A DNA stretch of 64,000 nt, from positions 294,644-358,643 of the forward strand of contig NZ_JAMTCF010000009.1 in assembly GCF_024171695.1 (NCBI RefSeq), in the 5' to 3' direction. The notes under the pieces were generated by a model. That model searched no databases. It worked only from the letters and a program-made list of their open reading frames with translations, and had not been told where the DNA came from. The position numbers and the translations under genes are program-made. This document shows positions 26,256-34,965 of this stretch, piece after piece (within the stretch, counting starts at the first letter, position 1; the number at the start of each line of letters is the position of its first letter). The stretch is from Actinosynnema pretiosum. Lineage in GTDB: Bacteria > Actinomycetota > Actinomycetes > Mycobacteriales > Pseudonocardiaceae.

Positions 26256-26797
26256 TGGGCGGGCTGACCGTGACGGTGTACTGCGGCTCGCTGAGCACCG
26301 TGCCGCAGAGCTACCTGGACCTGGCGGGCGACGTCGGCAAGCGGATCGCGGGCCGGGGCTGGGACCTGGCCTGGGGCGGCGGCAAGCGGTCCATGATGGG
26401 CGCGGTGGCGCAGGCCGTGCGCGACGGCGGCAGGCGCACCACCGGCGTGATCCCCCGGTCACTGGTGGAGCGCGAGTGGGCCGACACCGACGCCGACGAC
26501 CTGCTCGTGGTCGAGACCATGCGCGACCGCAAGGCGCTCATGGAGGCGCACGGCGACGCGTTCCTGGCGCTGCCGGGCGGGATCGGCACGCTGGAGGAGC
26601 TGTTCGAGGTCTGGACCTCGCGGACGCTGTCGATGCACGCCAAGCCGGTGGTGCTGCTGGACGTGGACGGGCACTACGCCGGGCTGGTGCGGTGGCTGGA
26701 GGAGCTGCGCGACCGGGGGTTCGTCGCGCCCGCCGCGATGGGGATGCTGACCATCACCGACGACGTGGACGCCGCGCTGGACGCCTGCGCGAGCTGA
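26255..26797 (+). CDS. LOG-family (TIGR00730) protein, second copy
   Basis: A 180-residue, standard-length LOG protein with VYCGS at the first strand, the GGGKRSMMGAVA loop and LPGGIGTLEELFE. It overlaps the upstream copy by one base (TGATG), so the two are coupled. The two copies belong to different subgroups (255 versus 180 residues). They could work as a pair on different nucleotides; this is inference. Confidence 0.9.
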   Translation: MGGLTVTVYCGSLSTVPQSYLDLAGDVGKRIAGRGWDLAWGGGKRSMMGAVAQAVRDGGRRTTGVIPRSLVEREWADTDADDLLVVETMRDRKALMEAHGDAFLALPGGIGTLEELFEVWTSRTLSMHAKPVVLLDVDGHYAGLVRWLEELRDRGFVAPAAMGMLTITDDVDAALDACAS

Positions 26798-26820
26798 CGG
26801 GTCCGCGACCGGTCTTTTGG

Positions 26821-26856
26821 GAAGAGCGCCCCGGCTTTCCCGCCGGGGCGCTCTTC
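26821..26856. terminator. Bidirectional terminator after the LOG genes
   Basis: A perfect 15-bp stem (GAAGAGCGCCCCGGC and its complement) around TTTCCC, followed by GCTCGTTC. It separates convergent genes with only 65 bp between them. Confidence 0.9.
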
Positions 26857-26862
26857 GCTCGT

Positions 26863-28377
26863 TCAGCCCGAGAACGGCACCTCCAGGGTCGACCCGGCGC
26901 CGATCGCCACGGCCGCGCCGCGCGTGCCGACGCTGCCGTACCGGCCGTCGGCGGTGTCCACCACCAGCGCCAGCCGGTTGCCCGCGCCCACCTGCCACAG
27001 CGCGGGTTCCAGCTCCAGGTCGACCACCCGGCTCCCGGCCTGGACCACCACCGGCTTGTGGCTGATCAGCGCGCCGAGCCCGAGCCCGTTCACCTCGTAC
27101 AGGTAGGCGAACAGCGAGGTCTCGGCCGCCGCCGTCACGGTCAGCCGCACCTTCGGCGTGCCGCCGACGAACGCGCTCGACCGCAGCGCCGGGCCCGTCC
27201 ACACCGCCGCGCCCGACCGGTCCACCAGCGGCAGCGCCACCCCGGTCGGGATCTTCAGGAACGCCTGGAGCGCGCCGCTCACCAGCACGGCGCCGCTGTC
27301 CGCGACGGTGGCCCGCCCGGCGCCGAAACCGGTCTCCGCCAACGGGATCGACTCGCGCGCGGTGGTGACCGCCGACCACGACGGGTAGGTCCGCCACGCG
27401 CCGCCGTTGTTGGGGCGCAACCACACCGGGGCCTCCCGGTCGACCCCGTTGGCGACGCCGCGCAGGTGGTGGTCGAACCAGCGGCCGACCGCGTCCCACA
27501 CCTCGTTGGGCAGCCCGGCGGCCCCGAACAGCTCGGACGTGGCGTGGTCGCCCGGCGTGAGCAGCAGCCGCTTCGGGCCGGTGAGCTTCGCGAACAGGTC
27601 GGTGATCTGGCTCGGCGGGAACAGGCCGTCGTTCCAGGCGTTGCCGATCAGCACGGCCGCGCGGCTGAGCGCCGGGACCTTCGTGGACGGCGAGCGGGGC
27701 GGCGAGATCGGCACGACGTCCTCGAACCGGCCCTCCCGGTACGCGGTCTCGGCGTCCCTGAGCACCTGGCCGGGGCGGCCGGTGAGCTTGCCCGCCGTGA
27801 GCAGCAGGTCGACGGCCTGGGAGCTGACGGTGCTGTTGGGGTAGAGCGACTGCGCGAGGTCGGACCAGGTGCTCAGGGCGGCCACGGCCTTGACCCTGGG
27901 GTCGGCGGCAGCGGCGAGCAGCGACTGGCCGCCGCCGTAGGAGATCCCGGCGACGCCGATCCTGGCCGGGTCCGCGTCCAGGTTCGCGATGCCCCAGTCG
28001 ATGACGCGGCTGACGTCGGCGACCGTCGCGGTCCCGGCGACGTCGATCTCGCCGCCGGAGTCGTGGAAGCCCCGGCTGGTGTAGCTGATCACCGCGTAAC
28101 CGGAGCGGTAGGCGAGCTTGGCGGCGGCGCCGACGTACTCGATGCCGCTGACCGCCCAGCTGGACGGCATCACCAGGAGCGGGAACGGGCCCGTGCCGGT
28201 GGGGGTGACCACGAAGGCGCGCAGCGGGGTGCCGCCCTCGCCGGTGATGGTGCGGTAGGTGATCGAGGCGACCTGGGCCTCGCTGGCGGTGGCGGGTGCG
28301 GCGGGCGCGGCGGTGGCCGTCGCGGTGGCGGGGAGCAGGAGCAGGGGGGCGAGCAGCAGGGCGAGTGATCGGCGCAC
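26863..28377 (-). CDS. Secreted CocE/NonD-type alpha/beta hydrolase
   Basis: A 504-residue exported hydrolase. A signal peptide (VRRSLALLLAPLLLLPATA with an Ala-rich end) precedes a Peptidase_S15/CocE domain. The nucleophile elbow is GISYGGGQS, a catalytic Asp is likely near AWNDGLFPP, and the His is in TPGDHATSE. The C-terminal beta-sandwich (PepX_C) matches X-Pro dipeptidyl-peptidase-like proteins. It probably cleaves esters or peptides outside the cell; the substrate is unknown. The GTG used has AAGGAGGA upstream. Confidence 0.87.
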   Translation of the reverse strand: MRRSLALLLAPLLLLPATATATAAPAAPATASEAQVASITYRTITGEGGTPLRAFVVTPTGTGPFPLLVMPSSWAVSGIEYVGAAAKLAYRSGYAVISYTSRGFHDSGGEIDVAGTATVADVSRVIDWGIANLDADPARIGVAGISYGGGQSLLAAAADPRVKAVAALSTWSDLAQSLYPNSTVSSQAVDLLLTAGKLTGRPGQVLRDAETAYREGRFEDVVPISPPRSPSTKVPALSRAAVLIGNAWNDGLFPPSQITDLFAKLTGPKRLLLTPGDHATSELFGAAGLPNEVWDAVGRWFDHHLRGVANGVDREAPVWLRPNNGGAWRTYPSWSAVTTARESIPLAETGFGAGRATVADSGAVLVSGALQAFLKIPTGVALPLVDRSGAAVWTGPALRSSAFVGGTPKVRLTVTAAAETSLFAYLYEVNGLGLGALISHKPVVVQAGSRVVDLELEPALWQVGAGNRLALVVDTADGRYGSVGTRGAAVAIGAGSTLEVPFSG

Positions 28378-28500
28378 CAGGTCCTCCTTGACCGTGAGCT
28401 GGATCACGCAGGGTGCGGCCGAGTCAAGTGGCGGCTACTGGCGGGTAGCAAGATCCTGTGAGGCAGCTCACATTCTGCGGTGGCGTGGCACGATGCCCCC

Positions 28501-29361
28501 ATGCGGTTCGGCACACGCGACGTCCCCACAGACCGCGCGCTGGTCATGGCGATCGTCAATCGGACGCGGGACTCCTTCTACGACCGGGGCGCCACCTTCA
28601 CCGACACCGCCGCGCTCGCCGCCGTGGACCGGGCGGTCGCCGAGGGCGCGGACATCGTCGACATCGGCGGGGTGCGCGCGGGCGCCAGGGGCGAGCACGT
28701 CGACGCCGCCGAGGAGGCGCGCCGGGTCGTCCCGTTCGTCGCCCAGGTCAGGGAGCGGCACCCGGACCTGGTGATCAGCGTCGACACCTGGCGGCACGAG
28801 GTCGGCCGGGCGGTCTGCGAGGCGGGCGCCGACCTGATCAACGACACCTGGGCGGGCGCCGACCCGAAGCTGGCCGAGGTCGCCGCCGAGTTCGGCGTCG
28901 GCATCGTCTGCTCGCACACCGGCGGCCTGCCGCCCCGGACCGACCCGCACCGCGTCCGGTACGCCGACGTGGTCGCCTCGGTCGCCGAGGAGCTGGTGGC
29001 CAGGGCCGAGCTGGTGACCTCGCTGGGCGTGCCCAGGGCGGGCGTGCTCATCGACCCGACCCACGACTTCGGCAAGAACACCTGGCACGGCCTGGAACTG
29101 CTGCGGCGGCTGGACGAGCTGGTCGCCACCGGCTGGCCGGTGCTGATGGCGCTGTCCAACAAGGACTTCATCGGCGAGACCCTGGACGCGGACGTCGGCG
29201 ACCGGGTGGACGGCACCCTCGCCGCCACGGCGGTGGCCGCGCGGAGCGGCGCGCGGGTGTTCCGCGCCCACGAGGTCCGCCGGACCCGCCAGGCGGTGGA
29301 GGTGGTCGCGGCCATCGCGGGCACCCGACCGCCCGCGCGGGCGCTGCGGGCGCTGGCGTAG
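28501..29361 (+). CDS. folP2: FolP2-type dihydropteroate synthase homolog
   Basis: A 286-residue TIM-barrel protein of the DHPS family. It carries MAIVNRTRDSFYDRG where true DHPS has N-V-T-P-D-S-F, and DIGGVRAG where true DHPS has D-I-G-G-E-S-T-R-P. These changes mark the FolP2 group (Rv1207 in M. tuberculosis), reported not to have normal synthase activity. Its place after dapE and the LOG genes is conserved. Its real reaction is unknown. The ATG follows a short leader; a start 21 bp upstream is less likely. Confidence 0.85.
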   Translation: MRFGTRDVPTDRALVMAIVNRTRDSFYDRGATFTDTAALAAVDRAVAEGADIVDIGGVRAGARGEHVDAAEEARRVVPFVAQVRERHPDLVISVDTWRHEVGRAVCEAGADLINDTWAGADPKLAEVAAEFGVGIVCSHTGGLPPRTDPHRVRYADVVASVAEELVARAELVTSLGVPRAGVLIDPTHDFGKNTWHGLELLRRLDELVATGWPVLMALSNKDFIGETLDADVGDRVDGTLAATAVAARSGARVFRAHEVRRTRQAVEVVAAIAGTRPPARALRALA

Positions 29362-29455
29362 CGGGCGGGGCTCGGCGGGCGCTGGCTCGGCGGGCGCTGC
29401 CCGACCGGGTTCTCCGGCTGTGGTCCGGTGAGCGGAAACCATAAACTCCGAACGC

Positions 29456-29815
29456 ATGAAGTCCGACGCGCTGCGCGGTCACCTGGAAGGTCTCCTGCTG
29501 GCCACGCTGGACGGCGCGAAGCTCCACGGCTACGCGATCATCGAGGCCCTCCAGCTCCGCAGCGGCGGCGCGCTCGACCTGCCCACCGGCACCGTCTACC
29601 CGGCGCTGCGCAGGCTGGAGGCCGCCCGCCTGGTGGCCAGCGAGTGGAGCACCGTCGGCGGCAGGCAGCGCCGCACCTACCACCTCACCGAGCGGGGCAG
29701 GCTGGCGCTGGCCGCCGAGCGCGCCGAGTGGCGGCGCTTCGCGGCGACGATCGAGGGCGTGCTGTCCCCGCCGGACCTGACGGCGGCCGGCGTGACGGCG
29801 GCGGCGCCCGGCTGA
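29456..29815 (+). CDS. PadR-family transcriptional regulator
   Basis: A 119-residue winged-helix protein with the PadR pattern: LLLATLDGAKLHGYAI in helix 1-2, LPTGTVYPALRRLEAARLV as the recognition helix, and RRTYHLTERGR in the wing. The C-terminal dimer helix is short. Target genes are unknown. It sits where mycobacteria keep gpgS (Rv1208), so it appears to be a local insertion. Confidence 0.9.
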   Translation: MKSDALRGHLEGLLLATLDGAKLHGYAIIEALQLRSGGALDLPTGTVYPALRRLEAARLVASEWSTVGGRQRRTYHLTERGRLALAAERAEWRRFAATIEGVLSPPDLTAAGVTAAAPG

Positions 29816-29940
29816 TCCGGCCCACCGGCGCTCGCGGGCGGCGCCCACCCCCCCCGGTGGCGCGGGCCCGAAGTCGTTCGCGGGCGTGACGCGCCGCAGT
29901 GGTGTGTGCGCTGCCGGTGGTGTGTGCCACGATCGTCGGT

Positions 29941-30513
29941 GTGACCACAGCGCTCCTCTACCTCGTCGTCATGGCACTAGTCGCCGCGGTGGTGTTCCTG
30001 CTGGCCTCACTGCTGTTCGGGCGCGGGGAGGAGATGGCGCCGCTGCCACCGGGCGCGTCCCCGACCAGGCTGCCCGCCGACCGGGTGACCCCCGAGGACG
30101 TCCGCGCGCTCCGGTTCCAGCTGGTGCTGCGCGGCTACAAGATGTCCGAGGTCGACTGGGCGCTCGGCAGGCTGGCCGGCGAGGTCGAGCGGCTGCGCGA
30201 GCGGGTCGCCGAGCTGGAGGAGCTGGTGCCCGAGGGCGCGCTCCGCGACCGGGACGCCGCCGAGTCGGCCGAGATCGGGCCCGGTGTGGCCCGACCCGAG
30301 AAGCGGGTGGCCGAACCTGGCGTCGCCGGGACCGCCGTCCCCGAGTCCGGTGCCGCCGAGGCCGGAACCGTCGAGCCCCGTGCCGCTGAGCCCACCCCCG
30401 AGTCCGCCGCCGCCGGGACCGAGCCCGGTGGGTCCGGGCAGGCGGGCGCCACCCCCGGCGCCACCACCGACCCGGCCGAGCCCGCGCGGGAACCCCAGCG
30501 TGACCCGGCTTGA
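29941..30513 (+). CDS. DivIVA-domain protein (Rv1209-like)
   Basis: A 190-residue protein. One membrane helix (about residues 4-24) precedes a short DivIVA-type segment (VTPEDVRALRFQLVLRGYKM-SEVDWAL) and a coiled coil (LAGEVERLRERVAELEELV, about residues 78-98). The last 85 residues are Ala/Glu/Pro/Gly low complexity. It resembles Rv1209 in the same chromosomal position. It may help membrane curvature or polar growth; no experiment is implied. It overlaps the next gene by 14 bp. Confidence 0.78.
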   Translation: MTTALLYLVVMALVAAVVFLLASLLFGRGEEMAPLPPGASPTRLPADRVTPEDVRALRFQLVLRGYKMSEVDWALGRLAGEVERLRERVAELEELVPEGALRDRDAAESAEIGPGVARPEKRVAEPGVAGTAVPESGAAEAGTVEPRAAEPTPESAAAGTEPGGSGQAGATPGATTDPAEPAREPQRDPA

Positions 30514-30931
30514 GCTGACCGTCCCGGTCGCCGCGCCCGCGAGCCGGACCTGGGCCGCCGTCACCGACTGGGAGCGCCAGGGCGAGTGGATCCTGGCCAC
30601 CTCCGTCCGCGTCACCTCCGGGCCGGGACGGGCGGTCGGCGACGAGTTCACCGCGATCACCGGCATCGGCCGGTTCGGCGTCGTGGACCCCATGCGGATC
30701 ACCCGGTGGGAGCCGCCGTCGCTGTGCGCGGTCGAGCACCTCGGGCGGGTGGTGCGGGGGACCGGCGAGTTCCGCGTCGCCCCGGCGGGGGAGTCGGCCT
30801 CCGAGTTCACCTGGGTCGAGGACGTGGTGCTGCCCGCGATCGCGCGACCGGCGGTGCTCGCGGGCGTCCGGTACTCGCTCACCCGGTTCGCCAGGTTCGC
30901 CGAGCGCTACCGCGTCGACGGGGAGGGGTGA
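30500..30931 (+). CDS. SRPBCC-family protein
   Basis: A 143-residue START-like protein: TRLELTVPVAAPASRTWAAVTDWERQGEW is the usual first strand and helices, and the C-terminal long helix ends FARFAERYR. The family binds hydrophobic ligands in a cavity; the ligand is unknown. It lies between the DivIVA-like and tag genes with overlaps on both sides, so the three are cotranscribed. Confidence 0.85.
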   Translation: MTRLELTVPVAAPASRTWAAVTDWERQGEWILATSVRVTSGPGRAVGDEFTAITGIGRFGVVDPMRITRWEPPSLCAVEHLGRVVRGTGEFRVAPAGESASEFTWVEDVVLPAIARPAVLAGVRYSLTRFARFAERYRVDGEG

Positions 30932-30933
30932 GC

Positions 30934-31485
30934 GTGGTCCAGCGCTGCGCGTGGGGCGACTCCAGCCCCGACTACGCCGAGTACCACGACACCGAGTGGG
31001 GCGTCGAGCTGCACGGCGGGACCGAGCTGTTCGAGCGGATGTGCCTGGAGTCGTTCCAGTCCGGGCTGTCCTGGATCACGATCCTGCGCAAGCGGGAGAA
31101 CTTCCGGACCGCGTTCGACGGGTTCGACCCGAAGCTCGTCGCCGCCTACGACGGGGACGACGTCACCCGGCTGATGGGTGACGCGGGGATCGTCCGCAAC
31201 CGGGCCAAGATCGTCGCGGCGATCGGCAACGCGGCGGCGGTGCTCGCGCTCGACGAGCCGCTCGACGGGCTGCTCTGGTCGTTCGCCCCGACCGGGCCGA
31301 GGACGCGCCCGGCGACCCTCGCCGACGTCCCGGCGATCACGCCCGAGTCGACGGCCATGGCGAAGGCGCTCAAGCGCGCGGGCTTCGTGTTCCTCGGCCC
31401 GACCACCTGCTACGCGCTGATGCAGGCCACCGGCATGGTCGACGACCACGTCGAGACCTGCTTCCGCGCCCGGAAGGCCGACTAG
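30934..31485 (+). CDS. tag: DNA-3-methyladenine glycosylase I
   Basis: A 183-residue base-excision enzyme removing 3-methyladenine. The zinc ligands of the family appear as C in RCAWGD, H in YHDTEWG, and H and C in DDHVETCFR. The conserved LCLESFQSGLSWITILRKRENFR stretch appears here as MCLESFQSGLSWITIL and is typical. The GGGAGG site supports a GTG at 30934 over one 6 bp earlier. It ends tail-to-tail with the TetR gene, the two stop codons sharing CTAG. Confidence 0.94.
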   Translation: MVQRCAWGDSSPDYAEYHDTEWGVELHGGTELFERMCLESFQSGLSWITILRKRENFRTAFDGFDPKLVAAYDGDDVTRLMGDAGIVRNRAKIVAAIGNAAAVLALDEPLDGLLWSFAPTGPRTRPATLADVPAITPESTAMAKALKRAGFVFLGPTTCYALMQATGMVDDHVETCFRARKAD

Positions 31486-32426
31486 GGCGCGGTCTGCCCG
31501 GCTCCGGTGAAGTGCGCGAGCGCGCCGATGATCCGGAGCTCGATGTCGTCCGGCCAGGGGAACGTGCGGGTGACCGAGCGCTGGTGGGCGAGCCCGTGCA
31601 GGCCCATCCACAGCGCCACGGCGTCGGCGAACAGGTCGTCGCTGGTCGCCTGCCCGGCCGCCACGCACGCGTCCAGCCCCGCGACCAGCACCTCCAGCGG
31701 CTCGTTGCCGAGCGCGACCAGCTCCTCGGCGGTGATCGACGTGGTGTCCAGGTCGGGCATCCACAGCCCGCCGAACATGGTCCGGTACCGGCCGGGGTGG
31801 GCGCGGGCGATCTCCAGGTAGGCCAGGCAGATCGCGACCAGCCGCGCGCGCGGGTCGGTCTCCAGGTCGCGGGCCTCGCGCAGCTGGGCGGCCAACCCCT
31901 CGAACTCCCGGCGCACCACCGCCAGCATGATCGACGGCTGGTCGGGGAAGTGCGGGTAGATGGACGGCGCGGCGATGCCGATCCGCCGCGCGACGGACCG
32001 CAGCGTGACCGCCCGCTCGTCGCCCTCCTCGTCCAGGATCGCGGTGGCGGCGTCGACGATCTCCTCCCGCAGCTTGGCGCCCTCACCGCGCCGGTTGCGC
32101 CTGCGGGCGGGCTTGCGGGCCGGGGTCTCGGCCGCGCCGTCACCCAGCGCACCGCCGTTGCCGGTCGCACCGCCGTCGCCCGTCGCACCGTCGCCGGTAG
32201 CACTGCGGTCGCCGGTCGCGCCCTCGCCGGTCGCGCCGCTGTCTCCGGCCGCGTGCGAGGCGTCCGCGCCTGCGGCCTGCGGGCCAGTGCCCGCGCCTGC
32301 ACCCGCCTCCGCGCCCGCACCCGCGTCCGCGTCCCGCGCGCCCGCGCTCACCCCCGCGTCGTGCGCGCCCACGCCCGTGACCTGGGTTTCCGCTGTCTCC
32401 GACACCCCTGAGCTGCTGTTCTCCAC
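31482..32426 (-). CDS. TetR-family regulator with a long Gly/Ala-rich N-terminus
   Basis: A 314-residue regulator. The helix-turn-helix reads LRSVARRIGIAAPSIYPHFPD (about residues 125-146), followed by a ligand domain with WMGLHGLAHQR. The first 105 residues are disordered and collagen-like in look (repeats of GATGDG/GATGEG type), ending in a basic RKPARRRNRR patch. The patch could add non-specific DNA contacts. The start is uncertain: GTG at 32441 is also in frame and neither has a clear ribosome site. It diverges from the oxidoreductase gene, a likely target, and is a paralog of the TetR downstream of that gene. Confidence 0.82.
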   Translation of the reverse strand: MENSSSGVSETAETQVTGVGAHDAGVSAGARDADAGAGAEAGAGAGTGPQAAGADASHAAGDSGATGEGATGDRSATGDGATGDGGATGNGGALGDGAAETPARKPARRRNRRGEGAKLREEIVDAATAILDEEGDERAVTLRSVARRIGIAAPSIYPHFPDQPSIMLAVVRREFEGLAAQLREARDLETDPRARLVAICLAYLEIARAHPGRYRTMFGGLWMPDLDTTSITAEELVALGNEPLEVLVAGLDACVAAGQATSDDLFADAVALWMGLHGLAHQRSVTRTFPWPDDIELRIIGALAHFTGAGQTAP

Positions 32427-32441
32427 CGCGTAACCATACAC

Positions 32442-32544
32442 CGTGAAGTTTATGGGTGTTAGGACTTGCGCGCCATGAACTAACGCCTGTAGCTTTACGG
32501 CTGTAAGCACAACGACCCCACCACAACCTCCCAGGAGAGATCCC
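32442..32544. promoter_or_regulatory. Divergent TetR/oxidoreductase promoter region
   Basis: This unusually AT-containing spacer holds CTTTACGGCTGTAAG (32493-32507; TTAC-N4-GTAA) and a looser pair, TAACCATACACC and TATGGGTGTTA, around 32431-32466. Both are of the size expected for TetR operators. The ribosome site CCAGGAGAG precedes the oxidoreductase ATG. Confidence 0.4.
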
Positions 32545-33588
32545 ATGACCAGCGCCACCGCCACCCGCGCCACCGAGGTCGTCCTCCCCGCCGCGGTCGA
32601 GCCGGAGGGCCTCCAGGTCCGCGTCCGCGACCTCCCCGCCCTCGCCGACGGCCAGGTGGTCCTGCGCATGGACGCCACCGGCGTCTCGTTCGCCGAGCAG
32701 CAGATGCGCCGGGGCAAGTACTACGACCAGCCCGCGTTCCCCTTCGTCCCCGGCTACGACGTGGTCGGCACGGTCGTCGCCACCGGCCCCGGCGCGGACC
32801 CCGCCCTCACCGGCAAGCGGTTCGCCGCCGTCACCAAGATCGGCGCGTGGGCCAGCCACCTGGTGCTCGACGCCGCCGACTTGGTCCCCGTCCCGGACGG
32901 CCTCGACGCGGCCGAGGTCGAGACCCTGGTGGTCAACGGGATCACCGCGTGGCAGATGCTGCACCGGGTCGCCAAGGCCCGCGCCGGGGCCACGGTCGTC
33001 GTGCTCGGCGCGAACGGCGGCGTCGGCAGCACCCTCGTCCAGCTCGCGAAGCACGCCGGGATGACGGTCATCGGCACCGCCTCGCCCCGCCACCACGACG
33101 CCGTCCGAGCCCTCGGCGCCACCCCGGTCGACTACCGCGACCCGGCCGTGCACGACCGCATCCGCGAGCTGGCCCCCGACGGCGTGGACGCCGTGTTCGA
33201 CCACGTCGGCGGCAAGGGCCTGACCGAGTCCTGGAAGCTGCTGCGCAAGGGCGGCACGCTCGTCTCCTACGGCACCGCCGCCACCAAGGACGTCGAGGGC
33301 AGCTCGCAGCTCCCGGTCCTGGCCCTGTTCGCCCAGCTCGCCCTGTGGAACTACTCGCCCAACGGCAAGGGCGCGCACTTCTACAACTTCTGGGCGGGCC
33401 TGCGCAACCGCGCGGAGTTCCGCCGCAAGCTCGCCGAGGACCTCACCCAGGTGCTGCGGCTGCTCGCGGAGGGCGTGCTCACCGCGAAGGTCGCCGCCCG
33501 GTTCCCGCTGTCCGACGCCTCCGCCGCGCTCGCGCTCGCCGAGTCCAGGACCGTGCTGGGCAAGGTCGTCATCGTCCCCGAGGTGTGA
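32545..33588 (+). CDS. Quinone-oxidoreductase-like MDR enzyme
   Basis: A 347-residue medium-chain dehydrogenase/reductase. The GroES-like N-terminal domain contains GVSFAEQQMRRG and PFVPGYDVVG, without the structural zinc Cys cluster. The nucleotide-binding domain has GANGGVGS (about residues 155-162). Family members reduce quinones or enones with NADPH. It is flanked by two TetR genes, the second coupled by a GTGA overlap, which suggests response to a toxic electrophile. Confidence 0.9.
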   Translation: MTSATATRATEVVLPAAVEPEGLQVRVRDLPALADGQVVLRMDATGVSFAEQQMRRGKYYDQPAFPFVPGYDVVGTVVATGPGADPALTGKRFAAVTKIGAWASHLVLDAADLVPVPDGLDAAEVETLVVNGITAWQMLHRVAKARAGATVVVLGANGGVGSTLVQLAKHAGMTVIGTASPRHHDAVRALGATPVDYRDPAVHDRIRELAPDGVDAVFDHVGGKGLTESWKLLRKGGTLVSYGTAATKDVEGSSQLPVLALFAQLALWNYSPNGKGAHFYNFWAGLRNRAEFRRKLAEDLTQVLRLLAEGVLTAKVAARFPLSDASAALALAESRTVLGKVVIVPEV

Positions 33589-34160
33589 CCGTGACCCGGC
33601 CGCGCGGGCGCAGGGGCCAGGGCGCGCTGCTGCGGGACGAGATCCTGGCCGCCGCGACCCGCCTGCTCGACCTGGGCGGCGAGCGCCTGGTCACCCTGCG
33701 GGCCGTGGCCCGCGAAGCGGGCATCACCGCCCCGTCGATCTACCCGCACTTCCCCGACCCGCCCTCGGTCCTGAGGGCCGCGGCGGACGCGGGCCGCGCC
33801 GAGCTCGGCGCCGTGCTCGCCGCCTCGGCCGCACGCTCGGCGGACCCCCGGCGCGGGCTGCACGACGCGTGCCGCGCCTACCTGGACTTCGCCACCACCC
33901 GCCCCGGCTGCTACCGGGTCATGTCCGACCACCCGGACGAGACCGACCCTGGGGCCCCGACCACCGGCCACCTGGCGCTCCTGATCGCCGAGTGCGCCGC
34001 GACCGGCCGCTCCACCAGCACCGACCCGGAGGCCGACGCGCTGGCCCTGTGGCTGGGCCTGCACGGCATCGCCCACCAGCGCGCGGCGCACCGGCTGTTC
34101 CCGTGGCCCGCAGACCTGGTGCCCGACCTGGTCACCGCGCTCTCCGGCGCCACCCGCTGA
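33585..34160 (+). CDS. TetR-family regulator, paralog of the upstream one
   Basis: A 191-residue regulator with the helix-turn-helix LRAVAREAGITAPSIYPHFPD and the ligand-domain motif WLGLHGIAHQRAAHRLFPWP. These are close to LRSVARRIGIAAPSIYPHFPD and WMGLHGLAHQRSVTRTFPWP in the TetR on the other side of the oxidoreductase. It is translationally coupled to the oxidoreductase. Duplication followed by divergence is the simplest reading. Confidence 0.9.
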   Translation: MTVTRPRGRRGQGALLRDEILAAATRLLDLGGERLVTLRAVAREAGITAPSIYPHFPDPPSVLRAAADAGRAELGAVLAASAARSADPRRGLHDACRAYLDFATTRPGCYRVMSDHPDETDPGAPTTGHLALLIAECAATGRSTSTDPEADALALWLGLHGIAHQRAAHRLFPWPADLVPDLVTALSGATR

Positions 34161-34249
34161 CCCGCGCCACTCGGCTCCGCAGCACACGGCTCCGCAGCAC
34201 GACTTCGCAGCACGAACCCCACCGCACGGCCCCACTCCCAGGAGGAACC

Positions 34250-34852
34250 ATGTCCGCCACCACGATCGCCGCCCCCGTCCCGGCCACCAGGCCCCGCGAG
34301 GTCGACAGCCGCGCCGCGTACGCCGCGTTCGGCTTCGCCTACGTCTTCGGCCACGGCGGTGCGGCCCTGTCCCACGGCGCGGACCCGCTCCTGGCCCTGC
34401 CCGGCTGGCTGCCGACCGCGTTCCTGGCGACGGGCCTGGCGGCGGGCACGGTCCTGAGCACCGTCGCCGCCGTCCGGGCCAAGAAGGGCCTCGGCAAACC
34501 CGAGGCCACCACCGCCTCGCTGCTCGGAGCCATCTGGGTGACCGGCTTCGCCGCGCTGTTCCTGCTGATCACCGCGCTGGCCGACCTGACCGGCTCGCCC
34601 GACCTGCAGAGCGTCCTGTGGCCGACCGGGTCCGCGCTGGTGGTGGGCCTGATCTACCTGGCCGAGGGCTCGGCCAGGCGCAACACCCTGCACTACGCCC
34701 TCGGCACCTGGCTCGCCCTGCTGGCGGGCGCGGCGATCTTCCTGGACGGCTCGGGCCTGTTCTCGCTGCTGGCGGTCGCGGGCGGCGGCGCGTACCTCGT
34801 CGCGGCGCTGCTGGAGCGCCGCAGGCTGGTCGGCGCGGGCGCGCTCGCCTGA
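34250..34852 (+). CDS. Six-helix membrane protein
   Basis: A 200-residue membrane protein, unrecognised at family level. Hydrophobic segments lie near residues 25-42, 48-75, 88-108, 120-140, 145-163 and 165-185. The ATG is preceded by a perfect AGGAGG at 6-bp spacing. It follows the TetR-oxidoreductase pair and may share its control. The 90 bp upstream contain three near-copies of CTCCGCAGCACACGG-type repeats. Confidence 0.7.
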   Translation: MSATTIAAPVPATRPREVDSRAAYAAFGFAYVFGHGGAALSHGADPLLALPGWLPTAFLATGLAAGTVLSTVAAVRAKKGLGKPEATTASLLGAIWVTGFAALFLLITALADLTGSPDLQSVLWPTGSALVVGLIYLAEGSARRNTLHYALGTWLALLAGAAIFLDGSGLFSLLAVAGGGAYLVAALLERRRLVGAGALA

Positions 34853-34896
34853 CCCCGAACCGCCCGCCCCGATCTCGAACCGCACCGCCCCGAGCG

Positions 34897-34937
34897 CGGC
34901 CGGGTCCCGGCGCCGATCCGGCGCCGGGACCCGGCCG
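34897..34937. terminator. Bidirectional terminator
   Basis: A perfect 19-bp stem (CGGCCGGGTCCCGGCGCCG and its complement) around the loop ATC, between the convergent membrane-protein and echA genes. There is no T-run on either side. Confidence 0.8.
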
Positions 34938-34965
34938 TCCCAGTTCGTCCCCGCCGCCGTCCCCG

